Assembly: GCF_025369935.1 (NCBI RefSeq)
Contig: NZ_CP104467.1
Span: 7,013,001 to 7,077,000, forward strand
Direction: 5' to 3'
From: Paenibacillus andongensis
GTDB taxonomy: Bacteria > Bacillota > Bacilli > Paenibacillales > NBRC-103111
DNA: 64,000 bases
Both the position numbers and the translations under genes were made by a program. Positions 52,540-61,516 of this stretch are shown piece after piece. Positions within the stretch are counted from its first letter, which is position 1. Each line of letters begins with the position of its first letter. The notes beneath the pieces were generated by a model that saw only the letters and a list, made by a program, of their open reading frames with translations, did not search any database and was not told the DNA's origin.

Positions 52540-53490
52540 CTAATAAACGCCCTCTTCGCCCATCTTCTTGGCAATCCGGTTGACTAACATAACCAGCACA
52601 AGTCCAATAAACGATTTGAACAATCCGATCGCAGCACTGTAACTGAATTGTCCTTGTTTTAACCCTGCCGTATATACATAAGTATCAATGATCTCCGCAA
52701 CATTTCGGTTCATGGAGTTGAGAAGCAAGTAGACATGTTCAAAACCGAGTTCGAGAACCGCACCAATTTTCAAAATTAACAAAACAATGATGACACTTCG
52801 AATAGCAGGCAATGTAATATGCCAGATTTGTCTAATCCGTCCCGCACCATCCATACGCGCAGCTTCATACAACCCAGGATCGATAGAAGCAATCGCCGCC
52901 AGATAAATAATCGTCCCCCAACCCGCTTCCCTCCATATAACCTGAAGAATATAGATCGGTCTGAACCATTCTGGGGCTAACAAGAAATTTATCTTTTCAA
53001 ATCCGAAAAACTCAATAATATCATTGATAATTCCGCCATCCATCGTCAGCATAACGAAACTGATCGAGACGATAATAACCCAGGACATAAAGTGTGGCAG
53101 ATAGACAATCGTTTGAAATACTTTTTTGAAAAGATCCCCTTTGACCTCATTTAGCATGAGCGCCAGAAGAATCGGAATCGGAAAATAAAACAAGAGATTC
53201 ATGACAAATAAAATTAATGTATTGCTCAAAATAATCAAGAAATCAGGCTCTGTAAACAAACGCCGAAAATGCTCTAAACCAACCCATTCACTCCCGCTAA
53301 CCCCTTTAAAAGGCTTATAATTCTGAAACGAAATGATCAATCCGTACATAGGGATATATTTGAAAACGAGAAAGTACAAGACTCCCGGCAGCAGCATGAC
53401 GTAGATCCATTTGTTTTTCCAGAGTCGTCTACCCAGCTCACTGCTTTGTTTCCTAGCCACCACGCGTTGTGCTACATTCACTTCCTGCAT
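52540..53490 (-). CDS. ABC transporter permease, LplB type
   Basis: A 316-residue permease with the typical LplB/YtcP-partner opening (WKNKWIYVMLLPGVLYFLVF) and the EAA loop YEAARMDGAG near residue 218. GGAAGAAA lies before the ATG. Partner of the LplC-type permease; the ATPase is not encoded here. Confidence 0.92.
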   Translation of the reverse strand: MQEVNVAQRVVARKQSSELGRRLWKNKWIYVMLLPGVLYFLVFKYIPMYGLIISFQNYKPFKGVSGSEWVGLEHFRRLFTEPDFLIILSNTLILFVMNLLFYFPIPILLALMLNEVKGDLFKKVFQTIVYLPHFMSWVIIVSISFVMLTMDGGIINDIIEFFGFEKINFLLAPEWFRPIYILQVIWREAGWGTIIYLAAIASIDPGLYEAARMDGAGRIRQIWHITLPAIRSVIIVLLILKIGAVLELGFEHVYLLLNSMNRNVAEIIDTYVYTAGLKQGQFSYSAAIGLFKSFIGLVLVMLVNRIAKKMGEEGVY

Positions 53491-53592
53491 AAGATTTCTT
53501 CCTTTCCGGGTGGTTCATAAAAAGCGAGAAGACTGCTACTGATGACACAGCAACCCTCCCAACTTCAATCTGCCTGATTAGCAACTATCTCA

Positions 53593-55122
53593 TTATTTTT
53601 TATAAACAGCGTTGTATTCCTCGATAATTTTGCTGCCGCCACGGCTCTTCCAATCTTCAATAGCCTTATCAAAACCAGCCTTATCAATCGTGCCATAGAT
53701 ATATTTGTTCGTTGCATCTTTAATCACATCTTGAAGTTGAACGCCTTTTTCCTGATTCGTTTTCGAATCCAGAGCAGCTACCGGATCCTGCACAGCGAAC
53801 TTCAGATTGGCAATCTTGAGTTCATCTGCTTTACCTTGAGCAGGAATCGTAGGAATACCCAAGTATCTGCCGGAAGTATCTTCATCACCAATAGCCGCGT
53901 CCGTGAACGGCTTAACTTCGCGTGTCCACTTCTCTTCATCCAGCTTCTTCGCTTTATTGTCGATTACGCTGTAGTGAGCATCTTTAATACCCCAGTTTGC
54001 AACATTGGCAACTTCAGGCGTCATCATTTTGTCAAAGAAAGCCAAGACCTTCTTTAGCTCAGCTTCTGTTTTCGTAGCGGATTTCGGGAACAAAATGACG
54101 TTCGCATAGCCAGGAAGAGCCCATGCTGCGAATTTACCGCTTGGCCCAGCAACCATACTGTGCACATCTACCACTGCTGTAGGCACGTTTTTGATCAAAT
54201 CTTTATTGAGAGATGAAACATCCGTCATGGCACCGATATACATACCCGCTGTACCATTGGTGAACAGCTTCTGTTGATCCGTTTTACTTGTAGCCGCGAA
54301 ATCTTTGTTGATAAGTCCACCATCACGCAGCTTCTTGTAGTAATCCATCGTCGCTACATATTCGGGGAACATGAACTCAGGCTGCAGCTTGCCATCTTTG
54401 ATACCCCAATTGTTCGGCACGCCGAACCAAGTGGCAACGGTTTTGAATGATCCGTAAATGAGATCGTTACGATCCGTTAAGCCGATGGTATCCTTTTTGC
54501 CGTTGCCGTCTGGATCATTTTCAGTGAACGCCTTCATCATGGCTGCCAAATCTTCCGTAGTAGCAGGCGGCTTCAGTCCTAGCTTATCCGCCCAATCTTT
54601 CCTATAGATGAGGCCTTGACGGGCAATGTCTACACCGCGATAGAGCGTGTAAAGCTTGCCATCCACTTTCGTATTATCATTGGTCGTGGATTTCAATTTA
54701 CTTAGGTTCGGGAAGTCCTTCAGCAAAGGACCAATTTCCCAGAATTGTCCGTCACGAATAGCCGATTTCATCTGAATAAATGTCGCTTGGTTCTTCAGGT
54801 AAGTGACTTGCGGCAGTGCGCCTGTAGCGAACGTTGTATTCAGCTTCTCCTCGTACGTATCTGCCGGGAAAAATTGATACGTTAACTTCGTATTCGTTAA
54901 TTTTTCAAGTTCTTTAATAATCGTATCCGGCGGCGTTTGCGCTGTGTTCAGCGGTGCCATAATCGTGATCGCCGTCGGTTTGTTGTCTGCCGTTGCTTTA
55001 GGCGGCTCCACCACACCAGTCGTAGCTGCAGGAGTTGACTTCCCCCCGTCTGAGCAAGCTGCCAGTGCGAAGCTGGTAATAAGCAGAAAGCTAAGTGGAA
55101 TCGAGACTAATTTTCTCTTCAT
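53593..55122 (-). CDS. Extracellular solute-binding lipoprotein, LplA type, copy 1
   Basis: A 509-residue lipoprotein with lipobox LAAC (Cys22) and a short linker. It shares with the next upstream gene the blocks ITIMAPL, DPDGNGKKDTIGLTDRNDLI, FGVPNNWGIKDGKL and a C-terminal GGSKIIEEYN, showing recent family duplication. It is the binding protein for the LplB/LplC permeases. Two GATGATTATC repeats lie upstream. Confidence 0.92.
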   Translation of the reverse strand: MKRKLVSIPLSFLLITSFALAACSDGGKSTPAATTGVVEPPKATADNKPTAITIMAPLNTAQTPPDTIIKELEKLTNTKLTYQFFPADTYEEKLNTTFATGALPQVTYLKNQATFIQMKSAIRDGQFWEIGPLLKDFPNLSKLKSTTNDNTKVDGKLYTLYRGVDIARQGLIYRKDWADKLGLKPPATTEDLAAMMKAFTENDPDGNGKKDTIGLTDRNDLIYGSFKTVATWFGVPNNWGIKDGKLQPEFMFPEYVATMDYYKKLRDGGLINKDFAATSKTDQQKLFTNGTAGMYIGAMTDVSSLNKDLIKNVPTAVVDVHSMVAGPSGKFAAWALPGYANVILFPKSATKTEAELKKVLAFFDKMMTPEVANVANWGIKDAHYSVIDNKAKKLDEEKWTREVKPFTDAAIGDEDTSGRYLGIPTIPAQGKADELKIANLKFAVQDPVAALDSKTNQEKGVQLQDVIKDATNKYIYGTIDKAGFDKAIEDWKSRGGSKIIEEYNAVYKK

Positions 55123-55193
55123 AATGGTTAGACCTCCGCGAAATTGTTGTGTGCTACAAGTTTCACACTACACGGCCGCAGGGAGGTACCGAA

Positions 55194-55268
55194 ATAATCA
55201 TTTACTCATCTAAGCCTCGTTTGGCATAGGATGTGAGATGATGATTATCGGTGGGGGAGATGATTATC
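55194..55268. promoter_or_regulatory. AraC-type operator: paired GATGATTATC repeats upstream of lipoprotein copy 1
   Basis: GATGATTATC occurs at 55240-55249 and again at 55259-55268, starts 19 bases apart. A reversed AAATGATTAT lies at 55194-55203. The same pair at the same spacing stands upstream of copy 2. Confidence 0.65.
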
Positions 55269-55451
55269 CGCGGGGCGATGAAAATCAACGTCTCAGCTTG
55301 CAATCTAACCAGCTAGGTGCTCTTCCTGCTACTTTAGTAAACCAACTCGCGCGCGCTCATCGGCGGCTTTTACGATGAAAAACATCGTATCAGCCTTAAC
55401 CCGGTCTCCCCCATGACTGCCCAATTCCTCTCCAGCAGCGCACCAAAACGT

Positions 55452-55487
55452 AAAAAAAACCGCCGCGCACCAGCGCCAGCGGTTTCC
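55452..55487 (-). terminator. Terminator after lipoprotein copy 2
   Basis: On the minus strand AAACCG-GCGC pairs with GCGC-CGGTTT and is followed by a run of T. Confidence 0.7.
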
Positions 55488-55542
55488 CCTCTTTCCTCTT
55501 TCCTCTTTCCTCCTTCCTCCTTCACTTTCACTTTCCCAATCC

Positions 55543-57063
55543 TCAACCTCGCCTACCATAAGCCTCATTGTACTCTCTGATCATCTGGCTGCCGCCATTC
55601 CGCTTCCAGCGATCAATCTCTTGCTGGAACGCGGCTTTGTCCAGTTTCCCTAAGATGTAATTGTACGTAGCGTCAGATACAATTTTGTACAATTCGACGC
55701 CTCGCTCGTCGTAGGTCTTCGACTCCAGACCAACGGTCGGGTCTTTGACGACGTTTTTCTCGTTGTCCAAGCTCAGTCGGTCCGCGAGCTGCGACAAGGA
55801 CTCGCTCTCCGAGACGCGCATGACTTTCGGATTGCTCAGATCGGCAATCATGAGTGCATACAGCGCATTCACTTCATTTACGCGGAGCTTAGAAGTCTCT
55901 TCCGTGAGTTGAACTTGATCCCCTTTGGCTGTGTAATGACGTCCTTCCAGCCCGTACTTCATCAAGTTGGCGACATCTTTATCCATCGAACGATCAAAAA
56001 ATTGCAGCACCTGTTTCAATTCCGCTTCGGTACGGATCGCTTTTTTCGAGAACAGGTAGAGCGCACTGTAGTTGGGAATCGACCAAATCCGAAAACCCAT
56101 CGGGCCTTCGACATGATTCACAAGCGTGAACTTCGCCTGAGGATTAATCAGCTGAGCTTCATCCGAAAGACGCTGCACATCCTGCATGCTGCCAATATAG
56201 ACGCCCGCAATGCCGCGAATGAGTTTATCGCGCTGAACTTCCTTACTGGTGACTGCGAAATCGGCATTGATCAGCTTCTCGTCATACAATTTCTTCATGT
56301 AGTTCATCGTGTCCACGTAGGCTTGTGTTTCGAACTCAGGCACGAGCTTCCCATCCGCTAAACCCCAGTTATTCGGTGTGCCAAAGTAAGAACTGAGCGT
56401 TTTGAACGCGCCAAAAACCAAATCATTCCGGTCCGTCAAACCGATGGTATCTACTTTCCCATTCAGATCAGGATCACCGAACGTAAAAGCCTTCAACACC
56501 TGATACAGTTCATCCAAATTCGTCGGCTTAGCCAGCTTCAGATTGTTCAGCCAATCCTCACGAATAATAATGCCCTGCCGAGAGGAAGGCCGCTCGGTGT
56601 ACAAGCCATAGATTTTGCCATCGACAGCAGCCTGGCCCAAAATCTCCTTGTTCAGCTGTTTCAGATTCGGGTACGCCGCCAAGTAAGGTCCGATATCCCA
56701 GAATGCGCCGGAACGGATCGAATTTTTCATCAGCATGTAATCTGTATATTTCACATAAGTTGCTTTTTTCAGTGAGTTTGTGGTGAGTGCGGTGTTCATT
56801 TTATCGGTATATATGCCGTCTGGAACCCAGTTTAGATCAAGCTTAGTTTGTGTGCGATTTTCGATTTCCTGAACCAATTCAGGGATGGGTGGATGAGGAA
56901 AATGCAGCGGTGCCATGATCGATATAACGGGACGGTTTCCGTTCACATCATCTGTCTTTTTCGAGCTGTTCTTCTGACAAGCACTGATCAAAGCAACCAT
57001 CAGCAGCCCTATCAAAAGGAGACCAAAAAGCTTGAACCCTTTGCCACATAAACTTGTTCTCAT
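55543..57063 (-). CDS. Extracellular solute-binding lipoprotein, LplA type, copy 2
   Basis: A 506-residue lipoprotein with lipobox ISAC (Cys29). Its core aligns block by block with copy 1 (SIMAPLHFP, DPDLNGKVDTIGLTDRNDLV, FGTPNNWGLADGKL, GGSQMIREYN). It is transcribed alone, ending at its own terminator. A second binding protein may widen the ligand range of the single permease pair. Confidence 0.92.
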   Translation of the reverse strand: MRTSLCGKGFKLFGLLLIGLLMVALISACQKNSSKKTDDVNGNRPVISIMAPLHFPHPPIPELVQEIENRTQTKLDLNWVPDGIYTDKMNTALTTNSLKKATYVKYTDYMLMKNSIRSGAFWDIGPYLAAYPNLKQLNKEILGQAAVDGKIYGLYTERPSSRQGIIIREDWLNNLKLAKPTNLDELYQVLKAFTFGDPDLNGKVDTIGLTDRNDLVFGAFKTLSSYFGTPNNWGLADGKLVPEFETQAYVDTMNYMKKLYDEKLINADFAVTSKEVQRDKLIRGIAGVYIGSMQDVQRLSDEAQLINPQAKFTLVNHVEGPMGFRIWSIPNYSALYLFSKKAIRTEAELKQVLQFFDRSMDKDVANLMKYGLEGRHYTAKGDQVQLTEETSKLRVNEVNALYALMIADLSNPKVMRVSESESLSQLADRLSLDNEKNVVKDPTVGLESKTYDERGVELYKIVSDATYNYILGKLDKAAFQQEIDRWKRNGGSQMIREYNEAYGRRG

Positions 57064-57112
57064 GAGAGCTTCCCCCTTATAACAGCAGTGTTTTATAGTC
57101 AGAATCAGAGAA

Positions 57113-57141
57113 AATGATTATCCCTCAATCAGATGATTATT
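57113..57141. promoter_or_regulatory. AraC-type operator pair between lipoprotein copy 2 and the AraC gene
   Basis: AATGATTATC (57113-57122) and GATGATTATT (57132-57141) start 19 bases apart, as in the pair at 55240/55259. They are placed to control both the lipoprotein and the divergent regulator. Confidence 0.65.
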
Positions 57142-57218
57142 GCTCTTCACGTAAGTCTTGACTACAATACATAGATAGCCTGAATGATCATCCTCAAGAT
57201 AGATAGGTGTTGGATGCG

Positions 57219-59540
57219 ATGCGCTCTTTAAGTTTTCTTAGCAAAATGACCATATTCGGGTTCCTGCTTAGCACGCTGCCGGTTATCTTCATCGGCGCTT
57301 TCGCCTTCGTCACCTCGTCAAGCGAAATTCAAAAGAATGTCAACGAAGGTAAAATGCAGTTAATCACCCAAATCAACTCCAATGTAGAGCAGAAATTAAC
57401 GACTGTCAACCATACACTTAATCAGGTCATCAACTCTACCGTGCTCAAAAAGGCGATGGATATGCCGCTAACTGTAAACGATTTCATGATGTATGATGAC
57501 CTGCGCAGCGAAATTCGATATATGCAATCTTTTGATACCAAGCTGGAAGATGTCATCTTGATCAATGCCAGGGAAAACTGGATGATTAAGAATTCGGGCT
57601 TGTACCGCTATGACAGCTACCCTTATTACGATAAGCTTATGACCCTGATGAACACGCAGGAGAACAGCGTTTGGACGCTGAGTCCCTCCAAGTGGTTTTT
57701 CACCGAAGAAAATGCGCGAAGCGTTACCTGTGACTACAGTATTTCTCTGGTTAAAAAGCTGCCCACTACCGGTCTGGAGAAATACGGTCTGGCTCTGGCT
57801 AACATTCCTGCCTGCAGCCTGCAGGATTTGATCCAAAACGATACCGAGCATCTGGATGACATCCTGATTATGGACGAACAGAGTCGGATTCTCATGCATC
57901 CGGATCCAAGCCTCATCGGCAAATCCATCATCGAAGCTGGGCTTTCAGATTTGAAGCAGTTAGAGGCGCCAATGGGCCAGTTCTCAGCGAATATTAACGA
58001 GAAACCTTATTCCGTCAGCTTCCTGCGTTCCAACCTCAACAACTGGACCTATTTATCCTTAACCTCCATCGACAGCTTGACGAAAGAATCCAGTAAAATC
58101 GGAACCTATACGATCTATGTATGCGTCCTGATGCTGCTCCTCTCCATGGTCTTAGCTTGGCTAGGTTCGCGCAAAATGTATTCGCCGATCCAGCTTCTTT
58201 TGAACCAAATCGGAGGACTTGTGACTGTGAATCAGAAGCGGAAGGCCAATGAGTTCCAAATGATCAGCGAGCATGTCCATACCTTGTTCCAATCGAAGTC
58301 ACAACTGGAAAGAGAAGTCCACCAACATATCGGACAGGTCCGGACGTTTTTCTTAATCAAGGCTTTTCAAGGACATATCAAACAGAGCGAGCTGCTGGAG
58401 AAGCTGGCGCAATTCGGCTATAACAAGCACATTGAAGAGTGGAAAACGATGTCGGTGATCACGATGCAGATCGATTCGATCGACAATACGCGTTACGAAA
58501 AACGGGATATGGAACTGCTGCTCTTCGCCGTGCACAATATGATCGAGGAACTGATTCCTTCGCAGCAGCGTCTCACACCTATCATTATTGACCAGACCGT
58601 GGTCACTTTGATCGGAAGTGCCGATAGCGAAGAAGCTGCCTTTCGCAATATCGTGTATGCACTAACCGAGCAGATGCAGCAGCATATCTATAGCTTCCTG
58701 ACTCTCCATGTCAGTATCGGGATGAGCCTACCGATTCATGCTTTTTCGCAGATGGCGATTGCCTACCGGGAAGGTCTGGAGGCTTTGAAGCATCGCATCA
58801 AGCTGGGTGAGGGCATCATCATTCAATATGAAAATATTAACTCGGGGAAGCATTACTTGAATTTAAACTACCCGAAGCTGATCGAGAACGAATTGATGGA
58901 TGCGATCAAGCTAGCCGAAAAGGATAAGTCCAAAGAGCTGCTGAAGCAGCTGCTGCAAGCGGTATTCGCAGCTCCCCTGACGCCTCAGGAGTATCAAATC
59001 CCATTGGCACGGCTGCTCAACAACCTGCTCATGGTGATGCAGGAATCCGGAATCAGCTTGAATCAGATTCATCCGAACAAAGGGTCCCTTTTCGAGGAGC
59101 TCCTCAATTTGCATATGACAGCCGAAATCGAGGACTGGTTCTGGACAGAGGTCATTCACCCGCTTATTCGCATTTATCGCGACCGGCAGGATGCCCAGTA
59201 CCACAACATTTCCGAGAAGATTATTGATCTTGTGCAGCACTATTACGACACCGATCTGACGCTTGAGGAATGCGCCTCTCGGCTGCATTATAACGCGAAT
59301 TATTTGAGCAGTATTTTCCGCAAAGAAACGAACTGCTCCTTTAGTGACTACTTATCGACCTACCGGTTCAATATGGCTAAGAAATGGCTATCCGAAACCG
59401 ATATGCCAATCAAGGATATCTCTTCCAAGCTTCGCTATAACAATTCGCAAAACTTCATCCGTTCGTTCCGCAAGCAAGAAGGCTTAACCCCCGGCCAGTA
59501 TCGGGACAAAAAGAAAGAAGGCTCGGCACCTAATGGGTAG
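57219..59540 (+). CDS. Membrane-anchored AraC-family regulator with Cache-like ectodomain
   Basis: The ATG at 57219 (AGGTG 9 bases upstream) is preferred over the GTG at 57207. The product is 773 residues. Two membrane segments (about 8-30 and 298-318) enclose an extracytoplasmic Cache-like domain. A long cytoplasmic linker and the C-terminal double HTH follow (TLEECASRLHYNANYLSSIF, then SQNFIRSFRKQEGLTPGQYR). Such one-component receptors sense sugar outside the cell and activate adjacent Lpl-type operons; B. subtilis YesS/YtdP are relatives. The GATGATTATC pairs are candidate sites. Confidence 0.92.
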   Translation: MRSLSFLSKMTIFGFLLSTLPVIFIGAFAFVTSSSEIQKNVNEGKMQLITQINSNVEQKLTTVNHTLNQVINSTVLKKAMDMPLTVNDFMMYDDLRSEIRYMQSFDTKLEDVILINARENWMIKNSGLYRYDSYPYYDKLMTLMNTQENSVWTLSPSKWFFTEENARSVTCDYSISLVKKLPTTGLEKYGLALANIPACSLQDLIQNDTEHLDDILIMDEQSRILMHPDPSLIGKSIIEAGLSDLKQLEAPMGQFSANINEKPYSVSFLRSNLNNWTYLSLTSIDSLTKESSKIGTYTIYVCVLMLLLSMVLAWLGSRKMYSPIQLLLNQIGGLVTVNQKRKANEFQMISEHVHTLFQSKSQLEREVHQHIGQVRTFFLIKAFQGHIKQSELLEKLAQFGYNKHIEEWKTMSVITMQIDSIDNTRYEKRDMELLLFAVHNMIEELIPSQQRLTPIIIDQTVVTLIGSADSEEAAFRNIVYALTEQMQQHIYSFLTLHVSIGMSLPIHAFSQMAIAYREGLEALKHRIKLGEGIIIQYENINSGKHYLNLNYPKLIENELMDAIKLAEKDKSKELLKQLLQAVFAAPLTPQEYQIPLARLLNNLLMVMQESGISLNQIHPNKGSLFEELLNLHMTAEIEDWFWTEVIHPLIRIYRDRQDAQYHNISEKIIDLVQHYYDTDLTLEECASRLHYNANYLSSIFRKETNCSFSDYLSTYRFNMAKKWLSETDMPIKDISSKLRYNNSQNFIRSFRKQEGLTPGQYRDKKKEGSAPNG

Positions 59541-59569
59541 GTTCCTTGCCTTCCTTCCTTGCTTGTCTA

Positions 59570-59597
59570 TAATCCTAGCAACCAAATGCTAGGTTGT
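59570..59597. terminator. Hairpin between AraC and the small gene
   Basis: AATCCTAGC pairs with GCTAGGTT. It overlaps the end of the small minus-strand gene. Weak tail. Confidence 0.4.
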
Positions 59598-59873
59598 TGG
59601 TTTGACCGCAGCTTTGAGTGCCGCACGATTATCCCATAAAAACGATACAACACTGTTACGTTCTTCAAAGAACGATTCCTTCTCATCTACATAGTCTTGG
59701 CCCAGTCCATGAACGCTGAAACGATCATCGGAGTAGTTCATCAAAGTCCATTGCCCTCCGCGTTTGTTGTCAGCAAACACAAGATAGAGTTTCTCTCCTG
59801 AAGCGTCCCATTTCGCAAATGATGAAAAATTGTCCAAAATCTCACCAATGTCGTTTTTCTTTTTGATTTGCAT
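59589..59873 (-). CDS. Unknown small protein
   Basis: The ATG at 59873 is chosen for the GAGAGG upstream. The product is 94 residues, soluble and charged, with KLYLVFADNKRGGQWTLMNY in the middle. I do not recognise it. It follows the other unknown gene by 25 bases, so they are likely one transcript. Confidence 0.5.
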   Translation of the reverse strand: MQIKKKNDIGEILDNFSSFAKWDASGEKLYLVFADNKRGGQWTLMNYSDDRFSVHGLGQDYVDEKESFFEERNSVVSFLWDNRAALKAAVKPTT

Positions 59874-59898
59874 GATCGTATCCTCTCTTTCATTTATT

Positions 59899-60387
59899 TT
59901 AGGCAAGTTTACTTAAAAGCACTGTTTCCGTTTCCGTTTCCTTTTCTGTCTCCTGAAGCTTGGTTTTCCACTCCATTTTATGTTGTGAAACGGTTAAAAA
60001 TATGTGCTTATAGCCTTCTGATATCGTCAAAACTGGTTTACCGTAGACAAGTGACTGAGACAAACGGTAGGTTGCTTGTTCAACATCTTTCGTAGTGTCA
60101 TTCTGTTTCCGCAGGATAATAAGCAGCTGCATACAACCAAAGACCTTAAACTGGTTACTGCACTCAGTATGATCCACGTCATACCAATCCATTTTTTCAA
60201 CTTCTTGAACCGTAAAAACGTTGGAGTCTCCTAATTCATTCTCAAGTGTAATTTCACTTAGCTGGATGTTGGTTTTGTTTAATTCGTATGCGACCTGTTC
60301 TAAGGCTTGCTTCTTCGTTTGGGCTTGAATGAGGTATGAAATATTAGCATGAAAGGTTGCCTCTGCGATATAGTCTTCTTGTTCCAT
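59899..60387 (-). CDS. Unknown protein, likely co-transcribed
   Basis: A 162-residue product. The first half has a ferredoxin-like alternation (AEATFHANISYLIQAQTKKQALEQ). The middle has DWYDVDHTEC. The C-terminus is a Glu/Thr/Lys-rich stretch. AAAGGAG precedes the ATG. No family is recognised. The Glu-Thr repeats near 59915-59945 are low complexity. Confidence 0.5.
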   Translation of the reverse strand: MEQEDYIAEATFHANISYLIQAQTKKQALEQVAYELNKTNIQLSEITLENELGDSNVFTVQEVEKMDWYDVDHTECSNQFKVFGCMQLLIILRKQNDTTKDVEQATYRLSQSLVYGKPVLTISEGYKHIFLTVSQHKMEWKTKLQETEKETETETVLLSKLA

Positions 60388-60657
60388 TTCCCCTTTGATA
60401 TCTCCTTTAAATTCATGATGTGTTATGTTCTATGGACAAGAAAATACTATAAGAAAATGGATAAAAAGGTTGTCATTCCGTAGGGTGGGATTTTAGGAAC
60501 CTTTGTCGAATAATTTTTTACTGGTATAAAATGAAAAGGCCTTGCCCACGTAAGGTGGCCGTGAACACTTGCGTCAGCAAGCTTCTTCATCACGTCTATG
60601 CCATCCTTACTACAGGCGAGCCCATCTCAAATAACCATTACCTTCTATGTTGAAAAA

Positions 60658-61494
60658 TCAAATTCCAGCTGCCGCATACACTTTGTCGAAGCCGGCTTTG
60701 GAACGCTGAACTAAACTCTCAGGGGACTCTGTTGGCGGCGCTGCCGTCAATATTTCCTGAGAGACAGCCCCCTTATAACCTATCCGTTGCAATCCTTGCA
60801 GGAAGCCTACCAAGTCGATTACACCTTCACCTGGATATAAACGTGCGTTATCCAGCACTTCCTCCACGGGAACGTCTGGTGCGTCGTTAATGTGAACATG
60901 CACGATTTGCTCGGCGCGAAGCTTCTCAATATCGGCCACCGTTAGCCCGTTCGTGTACCAATGGTACGCGTCGAACAATAAGCCAACATTGCTCTCGCCA
61001 ATGGCGTCGATCCAATCCAACGTCTCATCCAGCGTCCAGATGAACGGATGCTTCCAACGGGTACGTAGATGATGCGGACCCACGAACTCTAGTCCAAGAC
61101 GGATGCCGTAGGCACCTAGGATTTGAGCACAAGTACGCAGTCTGCGTGTGGCTAACGCCATGAAATGCGCAGCGCCCAAATCTGTTGAAGGCAACACGTA
61201 CGTGCAGCAGCTCGTACATCCTAGCGCAGCAGCAGCGGCTGCCGCCTGTGTCAGCTTCGGCAAGTCTACACGGAAAGTCTCTTCCGTCCCTCGCCATTCA
61301 ACCGGCAAACCGATGGAACCAATGACGAGGCCATGTTTATGAAGCAGCTCACGTGCCCCAGCTACACTGTAGCTCTCTACTAGACCAAGCGCGTCGATAT
61401 CGACGGCCTCGAAGCCATATTTTGCCGCCAACTCTATGAATTGTTCATTACTTTCAAGCTTGCCGAGTCCAGCCCCTGTTAATCCTCTAAGCAT
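60658..61494 (-). CDS. Sugar phosphate isomerase/epimerase (TIM barrel)
   Basis: A 278-residue AP-endonuclease-2/xylose-isomerase-like barrel protein. Metal ligands fit LEFVGPHHL, LLFDAYHWY, VHVHINDAP and VSQEIL. Enzymes of this type act on inositol or keto-sugars. It follows the oxidoreductase by 22 bases in one operon, an arrangement typical of inositol-like or rare-sugar catabolism. Confidence 0.88.
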   Translation of the reverse strand: MLRGLTGAGLGKLESNEQFIELAAKYGFEAVDIDALGLVESYSVAGARELLHKHGLVIGSIGLPVEWRGTEETFRVDLPKLTQAAAAAAALGCTSCCTYVLPSTDLGAAHFMALATRRLRTCAQILGAYGIRLGLEFVGPHHLRTRWKHPFIWTLDETLDWIDAIGESNVGLLFDAYHWYTNGLTVADIEKLRAEQIVHVHINDAPDVPVEEVLDNARLYPGEGVIDLVGFLQGLQRIGYKGAVSQEILTAAPPTESPESLVQRSKAGFDKVYAAAGI

Positions 61495-61516
61495 GGTAAT
61501 CCCTCCAAGTGTGATG

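Larger units (their letters stand above)
55123..55542. other. Intergenic region between the two binding-protein genes
   Basis: These 420 bases hold the promoter region of copy 1 with the AraC-type repeats, the terminator of copy 2 and a short TTTCCTC tandem run (about 55489-55520). A frame of 79 codons on the minus strand is low complexity and not credible. Confidence 0.6.

Noticed and set aside
55489-55520. Short TTTCCTC tandem run as a CRISPR or satellite
   Set aside because: Only about three units with no spacers; simple slippage repeat.
55329-55568. A 79-codon minus-strand frame in the binding-protein spacer
   Set aside because: Composed of TTTCCTC-type tandem repeats and terminator sequence; no homology pattern.
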